This document shows, in pieces, positions 1-7,883 of a stretch of 59,715 nt of DNA; the stretch's first letter is position 1; each line of letters starts with the position of its first letter. The notes below the pieces were generated by a model. It saw only the letters and a list, made by a program, of their open reading frames with translations. It was not told the DNA's origin and did no database searches. The DNA is from a virus, in IMG/VR virus record IMGVR_UViG_3300042507_007513, positions 1-59,715 of that record. One strand, given 5' to 3'. Both the position numbers and the translations under genes were made by a program.

Positions 1-145
1 TAATGCAAAATTCTGGAATTGTTTTTGATATTTCGTAATCCGAGTAATTAAGTGTTACTGCAGCTATTTGAACTATCTCGGCACCGTTTTCATAATCTAG
101 ACCAGTGGTTTCAATATCGTAAACAACGAAATTCCTCTTGTTCAT
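1..145 (-). CDS. DnaQ-like 3'-5' exonuclease, N-terminal part
   Basis: Partial gene whose start lies in the window and which runs off the left edge. The first codons read MNKRNFVVYDIETTGLDYEN, which contains the ExoI motif DIETTGL (Asp and Glu bind the catalytic metal) of the DnaQ/epsilon exonuclease family, followed by EIVQIAAVTL, the usual second strand. It probably proofreads for the phage polymerase or trims DNA ends. A TACAAT hexamer sits exactly 5 nt before the ATG, so the mRNA may be leaderless. The gene is divergent from the gene at 177. The full domain and any fusion cannot be seen. Confidence 0.85.
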   Translation of the reverse strand, partial: MNKRNFVVYDIETTGLDYENGAEIVQIAAVTLNYSDYEISKTIPEFCI

Positions 146-176
146 GTAGGATTGTAGTGTTCGTGTATTTAATTTT
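146..176. promoter_or_regulatory. divergent promoter pair
   Basis: The plus strand has GTG-TATTTA ending 5 nt before the ATG at 177 (hexamer at 166-171). The minus strand has TACAAT ending 5 nt before the exonuclease ATG at 145. No Shine-Dalgarno sequence precedes either start, so both transcripts would be leaderless or nearly so. The plus-strand box matches boxes at several other unit starts in this window. Confidence 0.55.
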
Positions 177-839
177 ATGGATCAAATGCGGTTGGGCATA
201 ATAAAACACATTAACGCGGCAGCTGCGGATTTTCCTACGCGTTTTGATGAGCCAAGTGTGCCAATAGAGGGAACACCAACCCACTCTTTGTCAGCACCAT
301 CAAAATTTGATACGTGGATGTCGGATATACTTGATTCAATAATTCGAAGGTTTGGTGGTATAAATGATGCAATCGTTTATTTTTTGATGTACCACCTTGG
401 ATTTACACGACCATTGGCAGAAATGCTTGTTGTGCATCTTACGCTTGTTGAAAACATCTTGTGGGATCTGTCTGTATGGTTTTATTTGGGAAGACAAACA
501 GATGTAGTCTCAGAGATTGTCAGGTCAATAATATGGAGTTTTGTAAATGCTCTTAATCTTCCACTTGGGTCTGACGCAGAGCAGCTTGTTGTAAGAGTCG
601 CAATTTCTATACAAGATGGCCTAACAGAAAACTTATGGACACCAACTGTTGTTGGAGAGGTTTGTGCTGCTTTACAACGAGGATGGACTTTGCAGCAGAT
701 ACTAAGCTGGATGCAGCATCTAAGCCGTGGTGGTACTTACTATCACTGGCCTGACACTTGGTTAGAAGCTGAATACGAAATACGGGAAAGAGAAGAAGAA
801 GACAGAGAAAACAGCGAGGCGGGGCTAGAAAATGAGTAA
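177..839 (+). CDS. hypothetical protein, putative virion component
   Basis: A 220-residue protein I do not recognise. The first ~17 residues form a short basic amphipathic segment (MDQMRLGIIKHINAAAADF) resembling the N-termini of several other putative virion proteins here. The middle (about residues 55-150) is rich in hydrophobic and aromatic residues, and the C-terminus is a highly charged Glu/Arg tail. It overlaps the next gene by 8 nt, so the two are co-transcribed, and it belongs to the plus-strand virion group. The start follows a promoter box with no ribosome-binding site. Confidence 0.65.
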   Translation: MDQMRLGIIKHINAAAADFPTRFDEPSVPIEGTPTHSLSAPSKFDTWMSDILDSIIRRFGGINDAIVYFLMYHLGFTRPLAEMLVVHLTLVENILWDLSVWFYLGRQTDVVSEIVRSIIWSFVNALNLPLGSDAEQLVVRVAISIQDGLTENLWTPTVVGEVCAALQRGWTLQQILSWMQHLSRGGTYYHWPDTWLEAEYEIREREEEDRENSEAGLENE

Positions 840-1389
840 ACTAGAAAGATTAATTAAAAAACACATTATGTTGTTTGCGCGGCAAGACACGCAAATTGCG
901 CCAGGTACAAAATCACCAACTAGTCTTTCGTGCAACTGCTGCATAGAAGGCACAAATCAACTAAGTATAACTAAAATATGTGAGGCTGTTAAACAACTGT
1001 CTGGATCTGTTGGAAGCCCTGGATCTAATCAGTGCGCAAAAGACATTAAAAGGAATAATAACAACCCTTGCTCAACAAAAAAGTTTACGAAGGGTGACAT
1101 AATAATTGCAAAATGCCAATCGTATGCAAACTCTGTGGTTGCAGCATTGCCACAAAACGCAACCCCAGCGCAAAGAGCAGAAGCCTCAAGAAAAGCCGAA
1201 TGCGACTGTTTGAACAATGCTATTTCAGGCACGCCAAGTGTAAACAATTTAGGCTTCAGTCAAGCCGTAATGGGCCAGCAAATTTTAGATTTTTATACAG
1301 ACGGATGCTCTTATACTTGGATTAGTACCGTGTGTGGAGAGAGACAAAAGGTTATCGATAGAAAAGGCTTACAGCATCTTATGTGCTGA
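832..1389 (+). CDS. Cys-rich putative virion protein
   Basis: A 185-residue protein with about ten cysteines, including CNCC near residue 34 and CDC near residue 123, which suggest disulfide or metal binding. It begins with the basic helix-like segment MSKLERLIKKHIMLFARQDT, similar to other putative virion proteins in this window. No known family recognised. It is translationally coupled to the upstream gene and ends 11 nt inside the convergent metallopeptidase gene; a plus-strand hairpin with a T-run lies about 40 nt downstream. Confidence 0.65.
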   Translation: MSKLERLIKKHIMLFARQDTQIAPGTKSPTSLSCNCCIEGTNQLSITKICEAVKQLSGSVGSPGSNQCAKDIKRNNNNPCSTKKFTKGDIIIAKCQSYANSVVAALPQNATPAQRAEASRKAECDCLNNAISGTPSVNNLGFSQAVMGQQILDFYTDGCSYTWISTVCGERQKVIDRKGLQHLMC

Positions 1390-2017
1390 TGTGTGAAAAA
1401 GCCACCTCTATTTCTTTCGGCACACAATTAAACCGCCCCTTTAGGGACGGTTTTACTTTATTTATGAGCGATCTTTTTCTCTCAAAAGAATCACCAATCC
1501 ACTTACCAGTATTACAAAGAACCCAGTATTTGTAGAGGGTTATTGCCGCAGATCTTTTGTAATTTTCAACATTTATCGGCAGTCCAAATTTTCTTATAGT
1601 TTTAACGGCTCGCCTTTCGCAGTCAAGCTCGCAGGCAATAGTTTTTTTAGTGTAGACACGGCGTAAACGCTTGTTGTAGTTTGCTTCGCCGTTTTCAAGA
1701 AGGGAAAGCTTGTAAGTTGCGTCCTCACCGCCTTTAAGAAACGTGTTCGTGTAAGCCGGAGATCGCTCTATCCACTGCATCATGTGGCAGTACTCGTGCA
1801 CAAGAAACCCAAGCCATTCGTGAAGCGGCCTGTCGCCCCTGGCAACCACTATGGTTTTTTCGTTATCAGAATCTAAAAAGTATCCACAGCAAAGGGTGTT
1901 ACCAGCAGGCTCCCTGACGTTGTTGCTATTTTTTATTTTTACAACTACTCCGTGCTCTTTTGCCACAGCCTTAACGTGAGCGATAAAATCTTTAACCCTG
2001 CTTTCATTGCTCCCCAT
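1379..2017 (-). CDS. zinc metallopeptidase-like protein
   Basis: A 212-residue protein with the zincin motif HEYCH at residues 74-78 (FLVHEYCHMM), the HExxH signature whose two His bind zinc and whose Glu is catalytic. The flanking HEWLGFLVHEYCHMMQW is typical of small phage SprT/M-type domains; a third ligand cannot be assigned. It could process virion proteins or act on host proteins. It is a single-gene unit, with a GTG-TATTAT box ending 5 nt before the ATG and no Shine-Dalgarno site. Its 3' end is convergent with the Cys-rich gene and contains that unit's terminator. Confidence 0.7.
   Translation of the reverse strand: MGSNESRVKDFIAHVKAVAKEHGVVVKIKNSNNVREPAGNTLCCGYFLDSDNEKTIVVARGDRPLHEWLGFLVHEYCHMMQWIERSPAYTNTFLKGGEDATYKLSLLENGEANYNKRLRRVYTKKTIACELDCERRAVKTIRKFGLPINVENYKRSAAITLYKYWVLCNTGKWIGDSFERKRSLINKVKPSLKGRFNCVPKEIEVAFSHIST
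1430..1454 (+). terminator. rho-independent terminator inside convergent gene
   Basis: Stem AAACCGCCCC / GGGACGGTTT with one C-A mismatch and a TTTA loop, followed by TTTTACTTT on the plus strand. It would end transcription of the 177-1389 unit. It lies entirely within the 3' coding part of the minus-strand metallopeptidase gene. Confidence 0.6.
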
Positions 2018-2033
2018 ATGCTATAATACACTT
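2018..2033 (-). promoter_or_regulatory. GTGTATWWW box, leaderless start
   Basis: On the minus strand, AAGTG-TATTAT is followed by 5 nt and then the ATG at 2017. This is one of the cleanest examples of the repeated box. Confidence 0.55.
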
Positions 2034-2075
2034 AGACGGATCTTGTAGATCTGTAAAGTGCTCAGCGGTAATTTC

Positions 2076-2091
2076 GTGTATATTTAATGTA
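2076..2091 (+). promoter_or_regulatory. GTGTAT-type box before tail fibre gene
   Basis: GTGTATATTTAATGTA directly precedes the ATG at 2092. Counting TATTTA (2081-2086) as the hexamer leaves 5 nt to the start codon. No Shine-Dalgarno site is present. Confidence 0.5.
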
Positions 2092-4602
2092 ATGCCAAGA
2101 ATAAAGACAAAAAACTCCACAACATCTACGTCAACGCCAACAAGCGGATCGTTGCTGCAGGGCGAGCTTGCGGTAAACATAACAGACAAAAGACTTTTTG
2201 TTGGTAATGCATCGGGAAATCCAGTAGAAATCACAAACCAGGGCGTTACCGCTGTATACGGCTCAACAAGCGGTATTTACGTTACGCAAGCAACAGGATC
2301 AACAACAATAGGACTTGATCCAGACATTTACGTAAGCGGATCGATGCACGTTAGTGGCGTATTAACTGATACTACTTCAGCATTAAACATTTTTGCATCA
2401 GAAGATCCAACAACTTCGTGGAGTCATTGGATAAACGCAAAAACATACAATGGTCTTTATTCAGAAGTTGCTGGAACAGACGGCGGTGACTTGGTCTTTA
2501 GAACAGACTCAAACACCATAAGAATTGAGCCTACTGGATCTCTTGCTGTTACTCTTGATACACTTGCTGCTTCGACAGGATACCTTTACCCAACGCCAAA
2601 TGATGTTCGTATCGGAAACAGCAACACAACCACAACCTTCCCTGGAAACGTAACAATCACAAAGGCGCTAACTGTAGACCACATTACAGGTGACATGGAC
2701 GGCGCTGTTTTAAAAGCATGCAAAAACACAGACTCAGTAACGCTACGTAAAGGTGATCCAGTTTTCATATCAGGAAACGTTGGGGCTAGTGATGTTATTG
2801 AAATTCAGCTTGCTCGTGCTGATACCACTGCAAAAATGCCAGCGGTTGGGTTGTGTGCCCAGTCTTTGGCCGTAAACGCAACTGGTTATATCGTAATAGT
2901 TGGTGTTTTAAGTGATACTGACACATCGGCGTTTACTGTTGGTAATAGCGTTTACGTTAATTCAACTGGATGGGTAACAAATGTCAGACCGACTGGCGCA
3001 AGCATTTTGGTGCAAAACATTGGTCGTGTTGGAAGAGTTAACTCAAACAATGGGCAAATCATAGTACTTGGTCCAGGCAGAACAAACGATGTTCCAAACA
3101 ACATTTTGGCGTCTGGAACACTCACTCTAGGAACCCCTGACATAATTACGCCTCTTGCTGGTACTGCAAGCGTTTTTGATACTAACATAGTAACAGCAAA
3201 CGCATTTACGTCAGCGAGTAACGTTAACATTGCAACAGGAAATATTTTTGATCCGCAGCAGAAAATAATTAAAATAGGAACAACTGCTGGGGGTGATGGA
3301 ACTGTTACAATAAGCCTGGGTTCTTCCTCTGCTGGAACAACCACAATAAACAGTCCATCAACTGTTTTGGGGGGAGACATTGCTGTAAACGGTGGTGATA
3401 TAACAACGTCAAACTCTTCAGCTACAATTTTTAATACAACAGCTGCCCGTGTTAATATTGGCGGTGGCGCTAGTGGTGTACAGATTGGGCATCCAACTGG
3501 AACCGTTGTGATGGGCAACATTGCAGCGAACAGCGGAACCATTTCAACAACCGCTACAAGTGCAAACATATTTAACACTACAGCTGCCCGTGTTAATATT
3601 GGCGGTGGTGCAAGCGGTGTGCAGATCGGTCATCCGACTGGCGTCGTCACAGTTGGTGATATCGCGGTTAATGATGGAACTATAACAACAACCGCGGCAT
3701 CTGTAACTGTATTTAATACAACAGCCACTACACTTTCAATGGGCGGGGCCGCTACAACAATGACTATTGGTGGCGCCACATCAGCAAGCACTTTAAACAT
3801 TGGTACTGGCGCAAACGGAGCAGGTGTAACAAAAACAATAAACATAGGAACGGGGGCCTCTGTTGGTTCAGCAACAACAAACATAACGATAGGTCCAAGC
3901 ACAGCCTCTACAGGCACAATAACAATAAACGGAAGAACAAACGTAATAGGGTCAACCGCAACAGGTATAACAATCGGTGGCCTAACACTAGACACTACTG
4001 TTGGCAGCAGCACTGGATTCATAGACATTGGAACGAATTCGATTGTTGGCGGTCATAAGATAATAAATATTGGTACAAACGGATCTTTCGGTAACAGCCA
4101 AATAACAATCGGAAACACTCTAGGTGGGCTTGTCCTTAAAGGATCTTCGGCAAGCGGAGTGATACTTGATTCCGGCCCACTAAGAGCAATAGGTCAGTCA
4201 ATACTAACAAGCTCTGATGTTAGAGCGACTGGTGCGGCTATTGGCTGGTCAAGCGTTCAGTCAACTGGGCATATGCTAGCTGCAAGCGGCTACAGAATAA
4301 CATCAAACGCAATAAACGCACAAACAGCAACTGGCTACACACTACAGGCATCGGACAATGGAAGAGTAATAACTTTTAACAGCGCAGCAAGCCACACGCT
4401 GCGAATACCAACTGGCCTTGACGTTGGTTTCAATGCGACAATAATTCAGCTAGGAACTGGACAGGTAACCTGCACTGGTCTTTCTGGCGCAACATTAAAC
4501 TGCTACGCGTCTGGAAACAAGATAAGCGGTCAGTTTGGTGCTGCGAGTATAATTTGCTACACTACAGACACATACAATTTGGCAGGAACACTCACAGTAT
4601 GA
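2092..4602 (+). CDS. tail fibre / receptor-binding structural protein
   Basis: An 836-residue protein dominated by Gly, Thr, Ser, Asn and Ala in short beta-strand-like repeats (for example NIGGGASGVQIGHPTG, twice), the composition of trimeric beta-helical phage fibres. The N-terminal LLQGELAVNITDKRLFVGN resembles the conserved fibre segment found in many aquatic phages, probably an attachment region. Residues ~220-330 (DPVFISGNVG, MPAVGLCAQSL) look like a small globular domain repeated in phage fibres. The C-terminal ~100 residues are a different, likely tip-proximal domain. The gene overlaps the LRR gene by 4 nt (ATGA). Confidence 0.85.
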   Translation: MPRIKTKNSTTSTSTPTSGSLLQGELAVNITDKRLFVGNASGNPVEITNQGVTAVYGSTSGIYVTQATGSTTIGLDPDIYVSGSMHVSGVLTDTTSALNIFASEDPTTSWSHWINAKTYNGLYSEVAGTDGGDLVFRTDSNTIRIEPTGSLAVTLDTLAASTGYLYPTPNDVRIGNSNTTTTFPGNVTITKALTVDHITGDMDGAVLKACKNTDSVTLRKGDPVFISGNVGASDVIEIQLARADTTAKMPAVGLCAQSLAVNATGYIVIVGVLSDTDTSAFTVGNSVYVNSTGWVTNVRPTGASILVQNIGRVGRVNSNNGQIIVLGPGRTNDVPNNILASGTLTLGTPDIITPLAGTASVFDTNIVTANAFTSASNVNIATGNIFDPQQKIIKIGTTAGGDGTVTISLGSSSAGTTTINSPSTVLGGDIAVNGGDITTSNSSATIFNTTAARVNIGGGASGVQIGHPTGTVVMGNIAANSGTISTTATSANIFNTTAARVNIGGGASGVQIGHPTGVVTVGDIAVNDGTITTTAASVTVFNTTATTLSMGGAATTMTIGGATSASTLNIGTGANGAGVTKTINIGTGASVGSATTNITIGPSTASTGTITINGRTNVIGSTATGITIGGLTLDTTVGSSTGFIDIGTNSIVGGHKIINIGTNGSFGNSQITIGNTLGGLVLKGSSASGVILDSGPLRAIGQSILTSSDVRATGAAIGWSSVQSTGHMLAASGYRITSNAINAQTATGYTLQASDNGRVITFNSAASHTLRIPTGLDVGFNATIIQLGTGQVTCTGLSGATLNCYASGNKISGQFGAASIICYTTDTYNLAGTLTV
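3431..3641 (+). repeat. intragenic direct repeat in the fibre gene
   Basis: Two ~70-bp copies, starting near 3431 and 3572, encode the same fibre repeat (TAARVNIGGGASGVQIGHPTG type). They are highly similar in DNA, with mainly third-base differences, so the second copy is a fairly recent internal duplication. Confidence 0.7.
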
Positions 4603-5504
4603 TTGTTTTACCAAGCGCTAAATATTTTTCTTCGGTACCTAGTGTTGCTGAAATAGCTAGGTTTACAACACCGAAATCGAGCGGAACGTTTGGTGCTCTT
4701 AATACCGCCTACGTTTATACGACAACTGGATACGTCGCTGTAAAATGGTGGGACGGCGTTACTACGGTTTACGGAAATGGCATTCCAATCAGTATTCAGT
4801 ATATTACAAAATTGGTTGCAGCACCATACAATACATCCGCCGAAAAAGAATTTTCTATGTATGCCTGCGATTCAACAGGAAAAATAATTGGCCACATAAC
4901 CACAATCGGGTTTGGAAACTACACGAGATCGCAGATAAACTTTGTAGATATTTACTCTTTATCACAGCTAGGTATTTTTGCGTGCGATTCTGGGTCTGGG
5001 CTTACTTCTTATAAACACAACGGAAGAATAGGAACTCTTGCCTTAACTAATACTGGATTAACGAGTCTTGATCTATCTAATGGCTTTAGATTGATTGAAT
5101 TGAACCTAGCATATAGCACTGTCCTGGCTTCAATTACAGGAGTGTCTAGTTTACGAAATATTTTAAATTTTGATTGTAGAATAACATCTGTTACATCTCT
5201 TGAGTTTTCAGCTGCTAATAATCCGTATCTCTATAATATAAATGTTAGTAACTGCGCCTCTTTAACGTCTTTACGGGCTGTTGGTTGTATTTTATACTCT
5301 GACTATTATTCAACATACAGTCTTTTCAAGGGTGGCGCGAGCCTACAATCCTGTGGACTAGGAACAGCAGCAATAGAGCAATTTTTTACAGATCTTGGAA
5401 ACGGAAATGGATATATAAATATTACTTGTGCGTCGGGGGTTCCAGTAAACGATTCAATAGCAACAAACAAGGGGTATACGGTTATTGGCAACACACCGTG
5501 CTAA
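4599..5504 (+). CDS. leucine-rich-repeat protein, likely distal fibre or adhesin
   Basis: A 301-residue protein with start ATG at 4599 overlapping the fibre stop (ATGA). The N-terminal half has a beta-rich domain (YVAVKWWDGVTTVYG). Residues ~140-250 carry irregular leucine-rich repeats (LTNTGLTSLDLSNG, LIELNLAYST, LYNINVSNCASLTSL), as in BspA/internalin-like surface proteins. Position right after the fibre suggests a tip or accessory receptor-binding protein. It could instead be a chaperone, but the LRR pattern argues for binding. No signal peptide is visible. Confidence 0.65.
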   Translation: MIVLPSAKYFSSVPSVAEIARFTTPKSSGTFGALNTAYVYTTTGYVAVKWWDGVTTVYGNGIPISIQYITKLVAAPYNTSAEKEFSMYACDSTGKIIGHITTIGFGNYTRSQINFVDIYSLSQLGIFACDSGSGLTSYKHNGRIGTLALTNTGLTSLDLSNGFRLIELNLAYSTVLASITGVSSLRNILNFDCRITSVTSLEFSAANNPYLYNINVSNCASLTSLRAVGCILYSDYYSTYSLFKGGASLQSCGLGTAAIEQFFTDLGNGNGYINITCASGVPVNDSIATNKGYTVIGNTPC

Positions 5505-5506
5505 AA

Positions 5507-6163
5507 ATGGGATATTTTGTAACACCAAACTACAGTCTAGCCTTTATTCCTAAATCTGGATGCTCAACACTGTCTAGGTGCGTGATAAAGGCATTTCAGC
5601 CAGAAGAAGAAGCGCTTATAACAGGCGCAGCGTACCCAAACGGAAAAACGGCTGATAACTCAATGTGGCAGAGCTTTGTAAAAAGAGAGAAGTATCCATC
5701 GAAGCCAATACTTGCTATGATACGAGACCCAATTGAAAGATTTAGATCAGCAGTCGCTCAATTTAAGCTTTCGGATGTTGATTACGTTATTGAGGCGCTT
5801 GTAAATGAATCTACAATTGTCTCTAACACAAGACGCCATCGTGAAATAAATATTTCAAAGAATCAACACTTCATGCCACAGATTCTGTGGGTTGATGTAA
5901 ACACAAAGCTTTACAAGTTCCCAGAACACATAAACGAGGCCTCTGCAGAGATAGGTTTTATGCTACCATTGCCTCAAATAAACGCAGCGTCTTATCCAAA
6001 GCCAACTTTTACGGCCGAGCAGACAGCTGTTTTGGAGGAGTATTACGCAGAGGATATTGCGCTATTTGAGTCAATTGTTTCTCCTGGAATAATAACAGGG
6101 GTGATTTCGGCAAATCCAGTGAGTCTAGTTCCTCCAGTTATTCCTGATGATGAGGAGCCTTAA
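5507..6163 (+). CDS. sulfotransferase-family protein
   Basis: A 218-residue protein with start ATG at 5507, two bases after the LRR stop. It has both PAPS-binding signatures of the cytosolic/Golgi sulfotransferase fold: the 5'-phosphosulfate loop PKSGCST (residues 15-21, in LAFIPKSGCSTLSR) and the 3'-phosphate motif IRDPIERFRSA (about 72-82). The family moves sulfate from PAPS to sugars or proteins. Placed after the fibre genes, it may sulfate a fibre, a capsid glycan or a host surface glycan. The C-terminus is a Pro/Val-rich acidic tail (VPPVIPDDEEP). Activity is inferred from motifs only. Confidence 0.75.
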   Translation: MGYFVTPNYSLAFIPKSGCSTLSRCVIKAFQPEEEALITGAAYPNGKTADNSMWQSFVKREKYPSKPILAMIRDPIERFRSAVAQFKLSDVDYVIEALVNESTIVSNTRRHREINISKNQHFMPQILWVDVNTKLYKFPEHINEASAEIGFMLPLPQINAASYPKPTFTAEQTAVLEEYYAEDIALFESIVSPGIITGVISANPVSLVPPVIPDDEEP

Positions 6164-6168
6164 AATTT

Positions 6169-6182
6169 GTGTATAATAATAC
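6169..6182 (+). promoter_or_regulatory. GTGTATWWW box, leaderless start
   Basis: GTG-TATAAT (hexamer 6172-6177) is followed by exactly 5 nt and the ATG at 6183. The hexamer matches the ideal bacterial -10. No Shine-Dalgarno site is present. Confidence 0.6.
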
Positions 6183-6464
6183 ATGGGCTTAGCCAATAAT
6201 AAGATCAAGAGTGCACTGAGAAAATTGCAAATAGCAATGGGGACAGAAATAACCTCGTACAAAGGTATAAAGGTTGGCGATCGCGTAAAAGACGTAAATC
6301 AGCAGTGCATGCATTACGGCAGCGTAGGGGTCGTTACTATGATTGAGGCCCTGCCAGAAAACAGCGGATACCTTATTCATTATACCGTAGAAAATGACGG
6401 ACCTTCGTATGGCCCAGGAACAGTGCTCAAAAAGACAGAAGATCAATTGGAAAAACTATCATGA
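6183..6464 (+). CDS. small SH3/KOW-like protein
   Basis: A 93-residue protein. After a basic N-terminal segment (NNKIKSALRKLQIAMG) it has a compact beta-barrel-like sequence (IKVGDRVKDVN, YGSVGVVTMIEALP, YLIHYTVENDG) resembling KOW/SH3-like folds. The next gene encodes a similar domain (AGDIVSCGN, WGEVLEINSGVASIKI). Its function is unknown. It is the first gene of a three-gene unit with 4-nt overlaps. Confidence 0.65.
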   Translation: MGLANNKIKSALRKLQIAMGTEITSYKGIKVGDRVKDVNQQCMHYGSVGVVTMIEALPENSGYLIHYTVENDGPSYGPGTVLKKTEDQLEKLS

Positions 6465-6694
6465 ACGAAGAAGAAAACGATTACGATTACACACCACAGC
6501 AGCCAGAAGAGGCTAGCATTTCAGCTGGCGACATAGTTAGCTGCGGAAACAAGGACTCGGTTAACTTTGGTGTTTGGGGCGAAGTTTTAGAAATTAATTC
6601 TGGTGTTGCGTCAATTAAAATAATGAATCCAGAGTTTCCGCACAATACCGGCTGGAGCGTAACGGAGCGCGTCGAGGGTCTGGAGAAGCTATGA
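6461..6694 (+). CDS. small acidic SH3-like protein
   Basis: A 77-residue protein with an acidic N-terminus (MNEEENDYDY) followed by a beta-rich domain similar in pattern to the preceding product. It overlaps both neighbours by 4 nt, so it is translationally coupled. No specific function can be given. Confidence 0.6.
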   Translation: MNEEENDYDYTPQQPEEASISAGDIVSCGNKDSVNFGVWGEVLEINSGVASIKIMNPEFPHNTGWSVTERVEGLEKL

Positions 6695-7080
6695 CCGACT
6701 CGGAACTTGACGTAATTTTTGCTTCAGAGAAAGCCCAGGCAGTTGAGTATCAGGGTAAAAAAGTAACCCTAAATCAACCAAGACGAATAGGTAAGGGCGA
6801 TCCTGGCTACGGGAAGAAGAAATTCTACGTTTACGTCAAGAACGATCGTGGAAATGTTGTCCGCGTAATGTTCGGTGATCCAAACATGGAAATACGTCGT
6901 GACGACCCAAAAAGAAGAAAAAATTACAGATCACGTCACGGGTGCAGTAATCCTGGTCCAAAATGGAAGGCTAACTACTGGTCTTGTAAGATGTGGGAAG
7001 CTAAGAAGTCTGTTACTGACTACACAAGCAGCTCAGTAATTTCTTCTTTTATTAAAGCAATAAACGAAGCTTCTATTTAG
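6691..7080 (+). CDS. conserved phage protein with RRKNYRSRHGC motif
   Basis: A 129-residue protein. Residues ~60-107 contain VMFGDPNMEIRRDDPKRRKN followed by a RSRHGC...NPGPKWKANYWSC motif, a conserved signature I recall from many tailed phages, where the domain is often attached to or encoded near head-assembly protease/scaffold proteins. The two Cys and the His suggest a small metal-bound fold. A head-assembly role is inference. It ends at the convergent membrane-protein gene, overlapping it by 4 nt. Confidence 0.6.
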   Translation: MTDSELDVIFASEKAQAVEYQGKKVTLNQPRRIGKGDPGYGKKKFYVYVKNDRGNVVRVMFGDPNMEIRRDDPKRRKNYRSRHGCSNPGPKWKANYWSCKMWEAKKSVTDYTSSSVISSFIKAINEASI

Positions 7081-7883
7081 GCTTCCATCCCGCCACCAGC
7101 ATCTTGCGGGGGATCTTGATTTAGCCAAGCCAATAGGGCCATAAGTATAACTCCAGTAGCTCCAGATGCAATTCCGACTGGAAGTCCAACGCCGCTAAGT
7201 GCAGCAGCGAGACCGAATAACACAGCAGCACTAGCGATTACCCAAAGCACAGTTCTATTTGTTTCTGCCCACGCTGCTATTTCTGCCGCAATACTAGGAC
7301 TTGAGCCGGGCTGATTTAAAGCCCAAAGATAAACGGCTGCTACTGTTGCCGCAGAGGTTCCGTAGTTTACTAGCCATCTCAGGGCGTCGTCCTGATTTTT
7401 TTGCATAATGTATTTGCCAATCAAGTCCTCAATGGTTATAGCCATACCGTCTGAGATTCTTCTAAGCTCGGCAACAAACTCTGGATTTTCCAAAACTCCA
7501 TCTCTGCAGTTTTTAGGTAATGATTGAAATATTTGCCGTAGAGCCTCTGCTGCCGCAGCAAACTCATTTTGGCCAGCCGCTTCATTTAATTTTTTCATCG
7601 CTGCGCTTAAAGACTCAAGAACTCCAGCTAGTCTTCTTTTGCAGAACGGATCAAGGTATTTCCAAAGAGATCTCAATGCCCAAACTAGAATTGGGGCAAG
7701 CGAAAGCCCAGTAATCCATTTTTCCCAGGCTATTTCGGTTTCTTTATCTGGTTTTTCTGCTGGTTCGCTAACAGGACCTATGTCTTCAAATGTTTGGGTC
7801 TGGCCTGGCGCTAAAACAGTATCGCCTCTTTTTGCTGCGACTTTTGCTATGTAATTAAAAAGCTTTACGTCTTTACTGTTCAT
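7077..7883 (-). CDS. membrane-rich putative virion protein
   Basis: A 268-residue protein with two hydrophobic hairpin-like segments in its C-terminal third (about residues 170-190 and 212-258) and a helical charged middle. The N-terminus, MNSKDVKLFNYIAKVAAKRG, resembles the shared N-terminal peptide of other putative virion proteins. It overlaps the upstream 321-residue membrane protein by 4 nt, and the two have similar composition. Possible roles are DNA-ejection pore or tail protein. It is not a recognisable holin. Confidence 0.6.
   Translation of the reverse strand: MNSKDVKLFNYIAKVAAKRGDTVLAPGQTQTFEDIGPVSEPAEKPDKETEIAWEKWITGLSLAPILVWALRSLWKYLDPFCKRRLAGVLESLSAAMKKLNEAAGQNEFAAAAEALRQIFQSLPKNCRDGVLENPEFVAELRRISDGMAITIEDLIGKYIMQKNQDDALRWLVNYGTSAATVAAVYLWALNQPGSSPSIAAEIAAWAETNRTVLWVIASAAVLFGLAAALSGVGLPVGIASGATGVILMALLAWLNQDPPQDAGGGMEA

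Noticed and set aside
3431-3641. CRISPR-like direct repeats in the fibre gene
   Set aside because: The repeats are coding, in frame, and only two copies at protein-repeat spacing.
2952-4028. Long minus-strand open frames inside the fibre gene
   Set aside because: Their composition (runs of V, P, T) is the mirror of the repetitive Gly/Thr fibre codons; no ribosome sites or family features.
6164-6182. Terminator between sulfotransferase and the next gene
   Set aside because: No stem is present; the T-rich stretch is the promoter box.
7081-7115. Terminator after the 6691-7080 gene
   Set aside because: A weak CCCGC/GCGGG stem with a long loop and no T-run.
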